From Algoriphagus antarcticus (GTDB taxonomy: Bacteria > Bacteroidota > Bacteroidia > Cytophagales > Cyclobacteriaceae): DNA of 64,000 nt. The translations under genes were made by a program, and so were the position numbers. Location of the stretch: NCBI RefSeq assembly GCF_002150685.1, contig NZ_MSSW01000056.1, positions 1 through 64,000 of the forward strand, in the 5' to 3' direction. A model generated the notes under the pieces. It was not told the DNA's origin, did not search any database, and was given only the letters and a program-made list of their open reading frames with translations. This document shows, piece by piece, positions 17,768-27,246 of the stretch (the stretch's first letter is position 1; every line of letters begins with the position of its first letter).

Positions 17768-18256
17768 CTATTTCTTTACCAGGTTAAAAGTATAATTTCC
17801 TGCGACAGCCATAACTCCGTTCACCCTAGCTCCAGGAGCTGGAATCGTAAAAGTGAGTTTCAGATTAGTATTATTCTGGGTGAAGGAGATCTCTCTTCCA
17901 GCTGCTGGTTTGGTGCCAGATAGTATAAACTTATCGAAGTTGCTACCTGCAAAACTCCAATTTCCAGAGGCATCGAAAAGGTCATTATTATTTTTGGAAG
18001 TGTATGTTTTGGCAGAACCGGATTTCAGAACCAATTCAAATCCTGAATACAATTGTGTCACCGCTACCCCGTCGCGCTCCACGGATCCGCCTCCATCAAT
18101 GCCCCAAGTTTGAGAGCCTGCGCCAGTCAGGGCTTCAATTGCGATCTCTTCAGCTGTTTTTACTGGTGGATCAGGAACTGGATCGTCACCGCCACAGCCT
18201 TGAATTGCAATCACTACGAAAATCAGTAGAAATAATCTAAAAAAAAGAGATTTCAT
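17768..18256 (-). CDS. Small putative lipoprotein, function unknown
   Basis: About 162 residues from the Met at 18256 (a Met at 18274 would add six). A hydrophobic signal ends in AIQGC, a lipobox, followed by a GGDD and Pro-rich linker. The rest is beta-rich (repeated short strands with Asn/Gly turns), like small lipocalin-type Bacteroidota lipoproteins. No catalytic motif is seen. It follows the ABC ATPase gene on the same strand. Confidence 0.7.
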   Translation of the reverse strand: MKSLFFRLFLLIFVVIAIQGCGGDDPVPDPPVKTAEEIAIEALTGAGSQTWGIDGGGSVERDGVAVTQLYSGFELVLKSGSAKTYTSKNNNDLFDASGNWSFAGSNFDKFILSGTKPAAGREISFTQNNTNLKLTFTIPAPGARVNGVMAVAGNYTFNLVKK

Positions 18257-18315
18257 ATGCTTAGTAAGTAACACCTGTAAAATTAAAGGTAGGAATTTAA
18301 GTTCAAAGCTAATGT

Positions 18316-18933
18316 TTACTTAAAGTCTTCCAATACTATTTTTTGCTCGCAAAACTCATACTCTCTGGGCTCATTGGAGCAAATCACCAAGATCCTATTC
18401 TTGCCATATAGTTTTATCATTTCCTGATACCAGTCTATTCCTTTCCTGTCAAGATTGGAAGTAGGCTCATCTAGAAATATCAACGGAACATCAGAAAAGA
18501 GTGCCAAGCCCAGCTTTAAACGCTGCTTCATTCCTGAGGAAAACTGTCCTACTGGCTTTGCAGCATGCTGTGTAAGGTAAAGCTGTTCGATGATTTCTTT
18601 TGAGGAAATCCCGTTAAGCGGTTTTTTGAATTTGAAATGGAAATTGAGCAGTTCCTCCAAGCTGAATTCTTCAGGCACTTCCATATAGGGAGCAGAAATA
18701 GTCAAGTATGAAAACCAATCAGTTTCTGAGATTAATTTTCCATCAAGCAGATAATCTATTTTTCCTGAAGTGATTGGTATAGCACCGCTAAGACATTTCA
18801 GTAAAGTAGATTTTCCCGATCCGTTACTTCCAGTAATAGCCAGGGAATTTCCTTGAGATAGATCAAGGCTTAGATTTCTAAAAATCCATTCGTATTGGAA
18901 GCGTTTTGAAGCTTCTTCTAAGTGGATTTTCAT
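18316..18933 (-). CDS. ABC transporter ATP-binding protein without a permease gene
   Basis: 205 residues with Walker A GSNGSGKST (near 35-43), Q-loop, signature FSSGMKQR, Walker B LIFLDEPTSNLD, and a degenerate H-loop region (ICSNEPRE). Its small size and closest look are like CcmA-type exporter ATPases. No membrane partner is adjacent, so the partner is unknown. It is downstream of lpxA, separated by a repeat element. Confidence 0.85.
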   Translation of the reverse strand: MKIHLEEASKRFQYEWIFRNLSLDLSQGNSLAITGSNGSGKSTLLKCLSGAIPITSGKIDYLLDGKLISETDWFSYLTISAPYMEVPEEFSLEELLNFHFKFKKPLNGISSKEIIEQLYLTQHAAKPVGQFSSGMKQRLKLGLALFSDVPLIFLDEPTSNLDRKGIDWYQEMIKLYGKNRILVICSNEPREYEFCEQKIVLEDFK

Positions 18934-18957
18934 GTGTTGAAAATTTGTTTTTTTAAG

Positions 18958-19026
18958 GTCACATGGAATCTCGCAGTGCTTTTATTCTTCCTAGTTTGCG
19001 ATGAATGCGTCATGCTCGATTTCAGC
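18958..19026. repeat. Palindrome-edged intergenic repeat, copy 1
   Basis: Starts GTCACATGGAATCTCGCA and ends GTCATGCTCGATTTCAGC. The same left edge and a similar right edge occur at 61226-61296. The edges are inverted relative to each other (CATGGAATCTCGCA against TGCTCGATTCCATG in copy 2), so the transcript can fold. Confidence 0.65.
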
Positions 19027-19030
19027 ATTG

Positions 19031-19810
19031 TTAATTGATGTAGCCTTTCATCACACCACGTTCGGAAGAGCGAATGAAATTCAGGATTTCATCTCTTTCT
19101 TTGGTGGCTGGAAGATTTACTTCGATTTCTTCTAGTGCACGACTGTTGTTCATACTATTGAGGAATAGGTAGCGATATACTTCCTGAATGTGGGAAATAG
19201 ATTCGCTGGAAAAGCCTCTTCTTCGTAGTCCCAGAGAATTTACCCCTGCATAAGAAAGTGGCTCACGTGCAGCTTTAGTGAAGGGAGGTACATCTTTTCT
19301 CACCAAAGAACCACCTGAAACCATGGCGTGCATTCCGATTTTCACAAATTGATGAACCGCACTTGATCCTCCTACAATAGCCCAATCATCTATGGCCACG
19401 TGTCCGGCGATTTGCACAGAATTAGCGATGATGACATGACTTCCAATCACACAATCGTGCGCGACGTGTACATAGGCCATTAGCAAGCAATGACTTCCGA
19501 TGACGGTAGTTTGCTTTTCTACGGTGCCTCTGCTGATTGTAACACACTCTCTGATCGTCGTGTTGTCACCGATCATTACTGTAGAGTCTTCCCCTTGGAA
19601 TTTCAAGTCTTGAGGAATACCCGCTATCACGGCTCCCGGGAAAATCTTGCAGTTTTTTCCAATATTAGCTCCAGAAAAAATAGTGACGTTTGGTCCGATC
19701 CAAGTATTATCACCTATAGTGACATTTTCGCCAATAGTTGTGAATGGTTCAATAGTGACGTTTTTTCCGATTTTTGCTTTCGGATCAATATGGGCTAAAG
19801 GACTGATCAT
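19031..19810 (-). CDS. lpxA: UDP-N-acetylglucosamine acyltransferase LpxA
   Basis: 259 residues of left-handed beta-helix hexapeptide repeats (IGxNVxI pattern from residue 10 to ~190) with the catalytic-His segment MAYVHVAHDC and a C-terminal helical domain (LGLRRRGFS). It catalyses the first step of lipid A synthesis, attaching a 3-hydroxyacyl chain to UDP-GlcNAc. It overlaps the lpxC-fabZ stop by 4 bases and belongs to the lpxD-lpxC/fabZ-lpxA run. Confidence 0.95.
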   Translation of the reverse strand: MISPLAHIDPKAKIGKNVTIEPFTTIGENVTIGDNTWIGPNVTIFSGANIGKNCKIFPGAVIAGIPQDLKFQGEDSTVMIGDNTTIRECVTISRGTVEKQTTVIGSHCLLMAYVHVAHDCVIGSHVIIANSVQIAGHVAIDDWAIVGGSSAVHQFVKIGMHAMVSGGSLVRKDVPPFTKAAREPLSYAGVNSLGLRRRGFSSESISHIQEVYRYLFLNSMNNSRALEEIEVNLPATKERDEILNFIRSSERGVMKGYIN

Positions 19811-21201
19811 GATTCTTTTCGGGTTATGCTTGCTGTCATTACGGCCTCACACACTAGCGTATTACCTACATAAGCTTCACCACGCATTTTCGCTATACCT
19901 CTTCTTATCGGGGCCAAAAGTTCACATTTAAAAATTAGAGTATCACCAGGAAGAACCATTTTTCTGAACTTACAGTTTTCGATTCCCAGAAAATAAGTCC
20001 AGTAATTTTCCGGATCATCTACTGTACTCAATACTAATATCCCACCTGTTTGAGCCATTGCCTCTACCTGTAATACGCCTGGCATAACGGGATTGGCAGG
20101 AAAATGTCCCATAAAGAATGGTTCGTTGATCGTTACGTTTTTCACTCCTGCTACTACAGTATTATCCAGATAGATAATCTTATCGAGCAATTGGAACGGA
20201 TATCTATGCGGCAAAATGCTGCTGATTTGGTTGATATCCATTACTGGAGGAAGTCTTGGGTCATAATATGGAATATGGGAAGAGCCAGACTTCTCCATAG
20301 CACGTTTTATTTTTTTTGCGAAAGCAACATTGGCTGCGTGACCAGGTCTTGCCGCCATAATTTGTGCTTTCAGAGGACGACCCACCAATGCCAAATCCCC
20401 AACTACATCAAGTAATTTATGTCTTGCAGGCTCATTGCGGTAGCGTAAGTCCACATTATTTAGAATGCCTTCTTTCTTTACTTCTACTTTTGGCTTGTTA
20501 AACATCTTAGCCAAATTAACTAACTCCTTTTCTTCTACAATTCTGTCTACCACTACGATTGCATTGTTCAAATCCCCACCTTTAATGAGGTTTGAATTGT
20601 AAAGCATCTCTAGTTCATGCAAAAAGCAAAAAGTACGACAGGAAGCGATTTCTGATTTGAATTGGCTGATGTCGGTGATTGATGCATGCTGGCTACCCAA
20701 TACTGGCGAGTTATAATCCACCATCACTGTCACTCGATAGTTATCTGTAGGCAAGGCCACCATTTCTACCTCACGAGCAGAGTCTTTGTACTGTATGCTT
20801 TCTTGAACTTCAAAGAATCTACGAAGTGCATTTTGCTCTTCGAGCCCTGCTTCTTCCAGTACGTCAATAAATTGAATAGATGATCCGTCCATAATTGGAG
20901 GCTCAGGACCGTCTAGTTGAATGAGGACATTGTCTATCTCCAATCCAACTAATGCTGCCAGAACATGCTCTACCGTATAAACACGTGCACCATTTTGCTC
21001 TAAAGTAGTACCCCTGGATACATCTACGACCAAGTCGCAATCTGCATCTACAGTTGGTCTACCTTCAAGGTCAATTCGCTGAAACTTATATCCGTGATTT
21101 GGGGGGGCAGGGAGAAATGTCATGTTTGAAATAACCCCGGTGTGAAGTCCCACTCCGGATAATTCCACCTGCTTTTTAATGGTGTGTTGTTTTACTTTCA
21201 T
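19807..21201 (-). CDS. lpxC-fabZ: Bifunctional LpxC deacetylase / FabZ dehydratase
   Basis: 464 residues. The N-terminal ~300 are LpxC (UDP-3-O-acyl-GlcNAc deacetylase) with the zinc His in YTVEHVLAAL, the second zinc region KLLDVVGDLAL and the catalytic His in RPGHAANV. The C-terminal ~150 are FabZ (3-hydroxyacyl-ACP dehydratase) with HRYPFQLLDK and the active-site GHFPANPVMPGV plus the Glu in QVEAMAQ. The fusion is characteristic of Bacteroidota and links lipid A with fatty acid synthesis. Confidence 0.96.
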   Translation of the reverse strand: MKVKQHTIKKQVELSGVGLHTGVISNMTFLPAPPNHGYKFQRIDLEGRPTVDADCDLVVDVSRGTTLEQNGARVYTVEHVLAALVGLEIDNVLIQLDGPEPPIMDGSSIQFIDVLEEAGLEEQNALRRFFEVQESIQYKDSAREVEMVALPTDNYRVTVMVDYNSPVLGSQHASITDISQFKSEIASCRTFCFLHELEMLYNSNLIKGGDLNNAIVVVDRIVEEKELVNLAKMFNKPKVEVKKEGILNNVDLRYRNEPARHKLLDVVGDLALVGRPLKAQIMAARPGHAANVAFAKKIKRAMEKSGSSHIPYYDPRLPPVMDINQISSILPHRYPFQLLDKIIYLDNTVVAGVKNVTINEPFFMGHFPANPVMPGVLQVEAMAQTGGILVLSTVDDPENYWTYFLGIENCKFRKMVLPGDTLIFKCELLAPIRRGIAKMRGEAYVGNTLVCEAVMTASITRKES

Positions 21202-21240
21202 CTGATTTTTGAACCGTTCAGCATGCTAAAGGCTGCAAAT

Positions 21241-22263
21241 TTACTGCTTTTTTTCTAGTTCTCTTATGCGCTCCTCTATTGAGCCTAGCTTTTTAAAAAT
21301 AGAGTAAGATTTTAGAAAGTTTTTCATTTCGAATCCAATGTATCCAAATAAGGTAGTACCTGATTTTGTAATGGACTTACTTACACCTGTATTGGCACCT
21401 ATTGTGGTATTATCTGCAATAGTTATGTGACCTACAATTCCCGCTTTGCCTGCGATTACACAGTTTTTTCCAATTGTAGTTGATCCGGATATTCCAACTT
21501 GGGATGCGATCACAGTATTTTCTCCTATGATGACATTATGTGCTATTTGCACCAGATTGTCGATTTTTACGCCTTTTTTAATCAAAGTGGATCCCATCGT
21601 AGCACAATCTATCGTGCTGTTAGCTCCTACACTTACATTGTCTTCAATGATCACATTGCCGATTTGCGGGATAGTCTTATAGCTGCCGTCTTCCTGAGGA
21701 GCAAAACCAAATCCGTCAGAACCAATGACAGCCCCAGGATGAATTTCGCAATTATTGCCAATAACGGTGTCAGTACAGATTTTTGCACCAGTATGGATGA
21801 TGACATTATCGCCAAGCTTCACCCGGTCTCCAATGTGTACATGACTGTGGATTTTGACAGAATCTCCGATCATACAGTTTTTCCCCACATAAGAAAAAGC
21901 TCCCCTGAAAGCCTGCTCACCGATATGAGAGCTGGGATCAAAAAAACAGGGCTCTTCGACTCCCACCATACTGCTTTTCATCATCATGGAATAAGCTTCC
22001 AGCAGTTTCGTGAAACCGTTATAAGCATCATCAACACGAATTAGATTGACTTTAAGTGGTTTTGTGGCGACAAAGTTGTTGGAGACGATCACGGCCGTTG
22101 CATCTGTTTCATAGATAAATGAAGTGTATTTCTCATTGGCCAGAAAACTTATTCCTCCTTGCTTACCTTCTTGGATTTTGTCCAATCGGGATACTTTTTG
22201 GTCTTCATCGCCTTCCACTTTTCCCTGAAGGATCGCCGCAACTTGTCCGAGGGTAAATTCCAT
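21241..22263 (-). CDS. lpxD: UDP-3-O-acylglucosamine N-acyltransferase LpxD
   Basis: 340 residues. An N-terminal uridine-binding domain (about 1-100) precedes a hexapeptide-repeat beta-helix with the catalytic segment QIAHNVIIGENT, then a C-terminal helix. Third step of lipid A synthesis. It lies 18 bases downstream of the HD-domain gene and 39 upstream of lpxC-fabZ, on the same strand. Confidence 0.95.
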   Translation of the reverse strand: MEFTLGQVAAILQGKVEGDEDQKVSRLDKIQEGKQGGISFLANEKYTSFIYETDATAVIVSNNFVATKPLKVNLIRVDDAYNGFTKLLEAYSMMMKSSMVGVEEPCFFDPSSHIGEQAFRGAFSYVGKNCMIGDSVKIHSHVHIGDRVKLGDNVIIHTGAKICTDTVIGNNCEIHPGAVIGSDGFGFAPQEDGSYKTIPQIGNVIIEDNVSVGANSTIDCATMGSTLIKKGVKIDNLVQIAHNVIIGENTVIASQVGISGSTTIGKNCVIAGKAGIVGHITIADNTTIGANTGVSKSITKSGTTLFGYIGFEMKNFLKSYSIFKKLGSIEERIRELEKKQ

Positions 22264-22281
22264 AAATAATATAAAACGAAG

Positions 22282-23538
22282 TTAATAATTCAAATTTAGG
22301 CTTTTGGCATTACATACGTAATGTTTCTCCACGATTTTACTCATGACTTTTATATTGGGTAAGTCCGCCGCCTGTGCTACATCAATTACCTTTCCTTTTT
22401 TTGTCAGAATGTAAATTTTGTCCTTAACCAGGTAACCATAATTGCTCACCGCCCCATGGGAAAAGAAATAATTCAAATCTTCTATTGGTATTTGCAGTTT
22501 TTTAATTGTTTTCTCTTTCAAATGTGTTATTTCTTCCGCAGAAAAAGGTTCATTAGTCAAATTGATTTTGAAAAGATTTCGTGTTAAAAACATCTGAGAA
22601 ATATTCCTAAGCACATAATCCGGATGATTTTTCCAGAGTTTTATCGCTCCCCAAATATCTAAATCGTCCATTTCAAGGAACAATTGCAAAAAGTCAGGAT
22701 TAGTTCGAAAGTCCTCTAATGATAAGTTTTGATTCAAAAAGAAATCAAATTCTTCGGTAACCGTAAAATTAGTGCCTGACTGGCGTAGAAATTTTGCCCG
22801 CTGGATGAGTTTGATAAGCATTTTCTCTGCGCTTACAGTTGTCTTATGCAAGTAAACTTGCCAGTACATCAAGCGACGGGCGCTCAGGAAATTTTCTATA
22901 GAATAAATTCCCTTTTCTTCGATGACCACTTGATCATCTTTCACATCCATCATTTTGATGATTCGGTCTGCACCAATCGTTCCTTCAGATACTCCGGTGA
23001 AAAAACAATCGCGTTGTAAATAGTCAAGCCTGTCAATATCCAATTGGCTGGAAACCAGCTGGTGAAAGAATTTTCGCTCGTATTGATTCTTAAAAATTCT
23101 TAAAGTAAGGTCTAGTTTGCCACCAAACTCCTGATTGAGGAGTTCTATAGTCAATAGAGATAGTTCTTCATGGGGTACGCCCTTGAGTAAGCTATATTCT
23201 AAGGCATGAGAAAAAGGCCCATGCCCAATGTCATGCAAAAGAATAGCGATTAGCGCGGCTTCATATTCCTCTTCTGTGATTTCAGTGCCTTTTATTCGTA
23301 GATTGTCTAGTGTAATGCTCATCAAGTGCATTGCCCCGATCGCATGATGAAATCGGGTATGTAGAGCTCCGGGATAGACAAAATCAGTTAGTCCCAGTTG
23401 TTTTATCCTCCGCAATCGTTGAAAATAAGGATGGTCGATAATCGTAAAAATCAACTCGCTTGGGATCGTGATAAATCCGTAAACCGGGTCGTTTAGTATC
23501 TTCTGGCTTTTCAAGGAGGCCTTTTTTGTTTGGCTCAA
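22282..23538 (-). CDS. HD-domain phosphohydrolase (SAMHD1/dGTPase-like)
   Basis: 418 residues. The HD metal site is complete: RFHHAIGAMHL, then LLHDIGHGPFSH, and the later Asp in SQLDIDRLDYLQRD. The start NDPVYGFITIP is typical of the YfbR/SAMHD1-like HD family that hydrolyses dNTPs or related nucleotides. It is the first gene of the lpx operon and divergent from porX with 35 bases between the start codons. The link to lipid A genes is conserved in Bacteroidota but unexplained. Confidence 0.88.
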   Translation of the reverse strand: MSQTKKASLKSQKILNDPVYGFITIPSELIFTIIDHPYFQRLRRIKQLGLTDFVYPGALHTRFHHAIGAMHLMSITLDNLRIKGTEITEEEYEAALIAILLHDIGHGPFSHALEYSLLKGVPHEELSLLTIELLNQEFGGKLDLTLRIFKNQYERKFFHQLVSSQLDIDRLDYLQRDCFFTGVSEGTIGADRIIKMMDVKDDQVVIEEKGIYSIENFLSARRLMYWQVYLHKTTVSAEKMLIKLIQRAKFLRQSGTNFTVTEEFDFFLNQNLSLEDFRTNPDFLQLFLEMDDLDIWGAIKLWKNHPDYVLRNISQMFLTRNLFKINLTNEPFSAEEITHLKEKTIKKLQIPIEDLNYFFSHGAVSNYGYLVKDKIYILTKKGKVIDVAQAADLPNIKVMSKIVEKHYVCNAKSLNLNY

Positions 23539-23573
23539 AAGTAATTATAATTTTAAAAGAAACGGAACCTGAA

Positions 23574-25130
23574 ATGTCTCAAAAATTCAAGATACTCTGG
23601 GCAGACGATGAAATCGACTTGCTCAAACCACATATTCTTTTTCTCGAACAGAAAGGATACGCTATCACTACAGTCAATTCCGGTGTAGATGCTATCGAAG
23701 AAGTAGAGAAAGAAAACTTTGATGTAATCTTTTTGGATGAAATGATGCCTGGAATGACGGGTCTCGAAACGCTCCAACAAATCAAGCAGATGAAACCTCA
23801 AGTGCCGGTGGTGATGATCACCAAAAGTGAGGAAGAGCATATCATGGATGATGCGATAGGAGGAAAAATTGCAGATTACCTTATCAAACCGATTAACCCC
23901 AGCCAGATTTTGCTTTCGGTGAAGAAACTTCTTCAAAACAAGCAGTTGATTGACGAGCGGACTACTCAAAGCTACCAGCAGGATTTCATGAATATCAGCA
24001 TGGCTTTTGGTGATGCAGAAGATCATCAAGATTGGGCAGACATCTATCGAAAGTTGACGTATTGGGAGATGCAGATCGATGATACAGAAAACAAAAACAT
24101 GCTTCCCGTACTGGAATCGCAGAAAATAGAAGCAAATGCCAATTTTTGCAAATTCATAAAAGAAAATTACCTGGACTGGATGGAAGAGAAAAATCAGACC
24201 AAACCTCTGCTTTCTCATCAGGTGATGAAGAAAAAGGTTTTTCCTCAGCTCAAAGAAAAGAAGCCTCTATTCTTTATTGTAATAGATAATTTCAGACTAG
24301 ACCAATGGGAAGATATTGAGTCCATCATAGCCCCTTATTTCAATATAAAAGACAAGGATACCTATTATAGCATCTTGCCGACTACCACGGCTTTTGCGCG
24401 GAATGCGCTCTTCAGTGGCATGATGCCCATGGATATGGCCAGATTTTATCCCAACTTCTGGGAGGATGAAGATTCTGACGGAGGGAAGAACAACTTCGAG
24501 GAAGATTGGCTAAAGATCAACCTGGAGAAAAACCGACTTTCAATCAAATCCAGCTATAATAAAATTATTCAAGCCCATCAGGGGAAAGCAGTTCTGGAAC
24601 AATTTCACACATTTCTTCAAAATGACCTGAATGTATTGGTCTATAACTTCGTGGACATGGTCTCACATGCACGGACGGATATGAAAATGATTCGGGAATT
24701 AGCTCCTGATGAGTCCGCTTATCGGTCGCTGACGACAAGTTGGTTTGAGCATTCATCTTTATTTGAATTATTGAAAAAGATCCATGATGCGGGAGCGGAG
24801 GTGATCATCACTACCGATCATGGTACCAAACGAGTGAACAGACCTTATAGAATCATCGGAGATAAAAATGTGACTACAAATCTCCGATATAAGCAGGGGA
24901 AGAACTTGAATTTTGAGCAAGGAAAAGTTTTTGAGATCAAAAAGCCTGAAGATGCGAAGTTGCCGAGATTGAATGTGTCCTCTACTTATGTGTTTGCTGT
25001 GGAGGATTATTTCTTTGCCTACCCTAATAATTACAATTATTATGTGAACTTCTATAAGGATACTTTTCAGCACGGAGGTGTATCTTTGGAGGAAATGATC
25101 ATTCCGATCGTTCATTTGTCACCAAAATAA
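23574..25130 (+). CDS. porX: PorX-type response regulator with PglZ domain
   Basis: 518 residues from the ATG at 23574; an in-frame Met at 23526 lies in the promoter of the divergent gene. The N-terminal receiver domain has the phospho-acceptor Asp in IFLDEMMPG (near residue 54) and the KP motif in YLIKPINP. A PglZ domain of the alkaline-phosphatase superfamily follows, with FFIVIDNFRLDQW, TAFARNALFSG and TTDHGTKRV carrying metal-binding residues. PorX controls type IX secretion genes in Porphyromonas and Flavobacterium. The cognate PorY kinase is not in this window. Confidence 0.93.
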   Translation: MSQKFKILWADDEIDLLKPHILFLEQKGYAITTVNSGVDAIEEVEKENFDVIFLDEMMPGMTGLETLQQIKQMKPQVPVVMITKSEEEHIMDDAIGGKIADYLIKPINPSQILLSVKKLLQNKQLIDERTTQSYQQDFMNISMAFGDAEDHQDWADIYRKLTYWEMQIDDTENKNMLPVLESQKIEANANFCKFIKENYLDWMEEKNQTKPLLSHQVMKKKVFPQLKEKKPLFFIVIDNFRLDQWEDIESIIAPYFNIKDKDTYYSILPTTTAFARNALFSGMMPMDMARFYPNFWEDEDSDGGKNNFEEDWLKINLEKNRLSIKSSYNKIIQAHQGKAVLEQFHTFLQNDLNVLVYNFVDMVSHARTDMKMIRELAPDESAYRSLTTSWFEHSSLFELLKKIHDAGAEVIITTDHGTKRVNRPYRIIGDKNVTTNLRYKQGKNLNFEQGKVFEIKKPEDAKLPRLNVSSTYVFAVEDYFFAYPNNYNYYVNFYKDTFQHGGVSLEEMIIPIVHLSPK

Positions 25131-25138
25131 TTTAGCAT

Positions 25139-25570
25139 TTGACCCTGTTCACATACGAGCTAGATGAGGTAGAAAAGGCTGCACAGGCTGTGATAGAAGC
25201 CGCCGCTAATGAAAAAGTATGGGTGTTTCAAGGCGATATGGGAGCGGGGAAGACCACTTTGATTAAGGCCGTGTCCAGAGCTTTTTCAGTCACTGATCAA
25301 GTGAGTAGTCCTACTTTTGGGATTGTAAATCACTATGAAAATCAAAGTGGGGAGATTTTTTACCACTTCGATTTTTATAGAATAGATGATCCCACCGAAG
25401 CCTTGGATATCGGAATAGAAGAGTATTTTTATAGTGGAAATTATTGCTGGCTAGAATGGGCTGAAAAAATTGCTGCATTTTTGCCTGAGAAATTTTTCCT
25501 CATTCGGATCACCAATGATTCCGTAACAAAACGAATCCTGACCTTACAACACATCGAAAATGCCAGCTGA
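25139..25570 (+). CDS. tsaE: tRNA threonylcarbamoyladenosine biosynthesis protein TsaE
   Basis: 143 residues, a P-loop ATPase with Walker A GDMGAGKTT (near 32-40) and the SSPTFGIVNHYE and HFDFYRIDDPTEALDIG motifs of TsaE. It works with TsaB and TsaD in making t6A37 in ANN-decoding tRNAs. The start is a TTG at 25139; no in-frame ATG exists before the P-loop. It lies 8 bases after porX and overlaps the next gene by 11 bases. Confidence 0.92.
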   Translation: MTLFTYELDEVEKAAQAVIEAAANEKVWVFQGDMGAGKTTLIKAVSRAFSVTDQVSSPTFGIVNHYENQSGEIFYHFDFYRIDDPTEALDIGIEEYFYSGNYCWLEWAEKIAAFLPEKFFLIRITNDSVTKRILTLQHIENAS

Positions 25571-26771
25571 AATCGATCAACTTACTGCCGTGGGACTGAT
25601 CCCTAAAGAATTGCCATCGAAGGTGAGGAAAAGAGACCATTCTTTGGTGATTGGCTTGCCAAAGGAAGTCTCAACTCAAGAGAAGAGAATAGTCATCACT
25701 CCCGAATCCGTTGGTTTGCTTTCAAACAACGGTATTAGTGTAGTGGTGGAGGCGGGAGCCGGCTTGAAATCCAAGTTCACTGATCAGGATTTTTCTGATG
25801 CAGGTGCAAAAGTCACCAGTTCTAAGAAAGAGGTTTTCGAGTCAGAGTTGGTTCTAAAGATTGATCCACCTACAGAGGAGGAGCTGGGGTACATGACTAC
25901 TGGAAGCTGCTTGATGTCAGCTTTACAGCTCGAACGACAAAGCCAGGAGTTTATACATACGCTGAATCAAAAGAAAATCACGGCTGTAGCATTTGAATAC
26001 CTGGAAGATAAGGTGGGTGGAATGCCGGTCGTCCGAGCGATGTCAGAGATCGCTGGAAGCACAGTCATGCTTATTGCAGCGGAGTATCTATCTAGCGAAA
26101 ATGACGGAAAGGGTCTGATTATGGGGGGCGTGACAGGCGTGCCGCCTACTCAAGTCGTGATCATCGGAGCAGGGACTGTGGCGGAATATGCGGCTAGAAC
26201 AGCTTTGGGATTAGGAGCAAATATTAAGATTTTTGACAATCATATTTACAAATTACGAAGACTGAAGCAACTACTTGGTCAGCAGGTTTATACTTCTACT
26301 ATTGATAATTTTAGTCTAAATCAGGCTTTATCAGAAGCGGATGTAGTAATAGGTGCCTTGCGAGCAGAAAAGGGTCGAAATAAGATTGTCGTGTCCGAAG
26401 AAATGGTAGCAAATATGATGCATGGAAGTATCATTATCGACGTAGCCATTGACCAAGGCGGATGTATAGAGACAGGAAGGATGACTTCACATGATCACCC
26501 GGTGTACAAAGTTCACGATATTACGCATTATTGCGTGCCGAATATAGCCTCGCGTGTGGCGCGAACTGCCTCTTATTCTTTGAGTAATATTTTCACTCCT
26601 ATCATTCTTCAAATGGCAGACTTAGGAGGAGCTGAGGAAATGATATTCAATTACAAATGGTTTTTGAGGGGAGTTTATACCTATCGAGGAAGCTTGACAA
26701 ATGCTTACATGGGCAGGAAATTTGGCATCAGCCACAAGGAATTGCAGCTTTTGCTAGCGGCGAGGTATTAA
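25560..26771 (+). CDS. ald: Alanine dehydrogenase
   Basis: 403 residues. AlaDh_PNT N-terminal domain with GLPKEVSTQEKRI near residue 33 and the substrate Lys in LVLKIDPP, then a Rossmann domain with VVIIGAGTVAEYAA (NAD binding), followed by VIIDVAIDQGGCIETG and HYCVPNIASRVART. Reversible NAD-dependent deamination of alanine. An N-terminal extension of ~30 residues relative to the usual enzyme is Bacteroidota-typical. Cotranscribed with porX and tsaE. Confidence 0.92.
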   Translation: MPAEIDQLTAVGLIPKELPSKVRKRDHSLVIGLPKEVSTQEKRIVITPESVGLLSNNGISVVVEAGAGLKSKFTDQDFSDAGAKVTSSKKEVFESELVLKIDPPTEEELGYMTTGSCLMSALQLERQSQEFIHTLNQKKITAVAFEYLEDKVGGMPVVRAMSEIAGSTVMLIAAEYLSSENDGKGLIMGGVTGVPPTQVVIIGAGTVAEYAARTALGLGANIKIFDNHIYKLRRLKQLLGQQVYTSTIDNFSLNQALSEADVVIGALRAEKGRNKIVVSEEMVANMMHGSIIIDVAIDQGGCIETGRMTSHDHPVYKVHDITHYCVPNIASRVARTASYSLSNIFTPIILQMADLGGAEEMIFNYKWFLRGVYTYRGSLTNAYMGRKFGISHKELQLLLAARY

Positions 26772-26772
26772 C

Positions 26773-27246
26773 TTAAGAAAGTAGATTTTGGCGAAGTAGA
26801 AACTCCAGTTGATCATTGGATTTGATCAATGCTGTAGTAAGTTTCTCATTTTCAATGCGGAGCTGATGGATTTCAAATGCATTTTTGATGACTGTCCGTA
26901 GGTAGTCTTCCTCCCAGGGTTTTGTAAGGTAATGATAAACCTGCCCTTTATTAATCGCATCAATGACAGCCTGAATATCCGTATATCCGGTGAGTAAAAT
27001 CCTAATTGGATGGGGGTAAAGTGGAATTATGGATTCCAGAAATTCCACACCAGTTTCCCCTGGCATTCTTTGGTCAGTAACAATGACATCTACCTCTTCT
27101 TTTTCAAGAACCTCACGCCCTTCGCTGGCTGATATAGCGATAAAAATCTTATAATCTCTTCTAAATGTAGCTTTAAAGGCCTGAAGGTTATTTTCTTCGT
27201 CGTCTACATAGAGAATTCTAATTTTTTCTTGAGGTTTATTTTCCAT
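26773..27246 (-). CDS. Stand-alone receiver-domain response regulator
   Basis: 157 residues: a receiver domain (acid pocket DDE near 15-17, phospho-acceptor Asp58 in VTDQRMPG, KPW motif) followed by a short helical tail (~125-157) rich in Glu/Leu/Asn. No DNA-binding or enzymatic output is present. Its receiver is strikingly similar to that of the REC-kinase hybrid at 31531 (shared YxDDExNNLxxFKAT and DQRMPGxTG segments and PW-containing end). This suggests duplication and possibly a common kinase. Confidence 0.88.
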   Translation of the reverse strand: MENKPQEKIRILYVDDEENNLQAFKATFRRDYKIFIAISASEGREVLEKEEVDVIVTDQRMPGETGVEFLESIIPLYPHPIRILLTGYTDIQAVIDAINKGQVYHYLTKPWEEDYLRTVIKNAFEIHQLRIENEKLTTALIKSNDQLEFLLRQNLLS

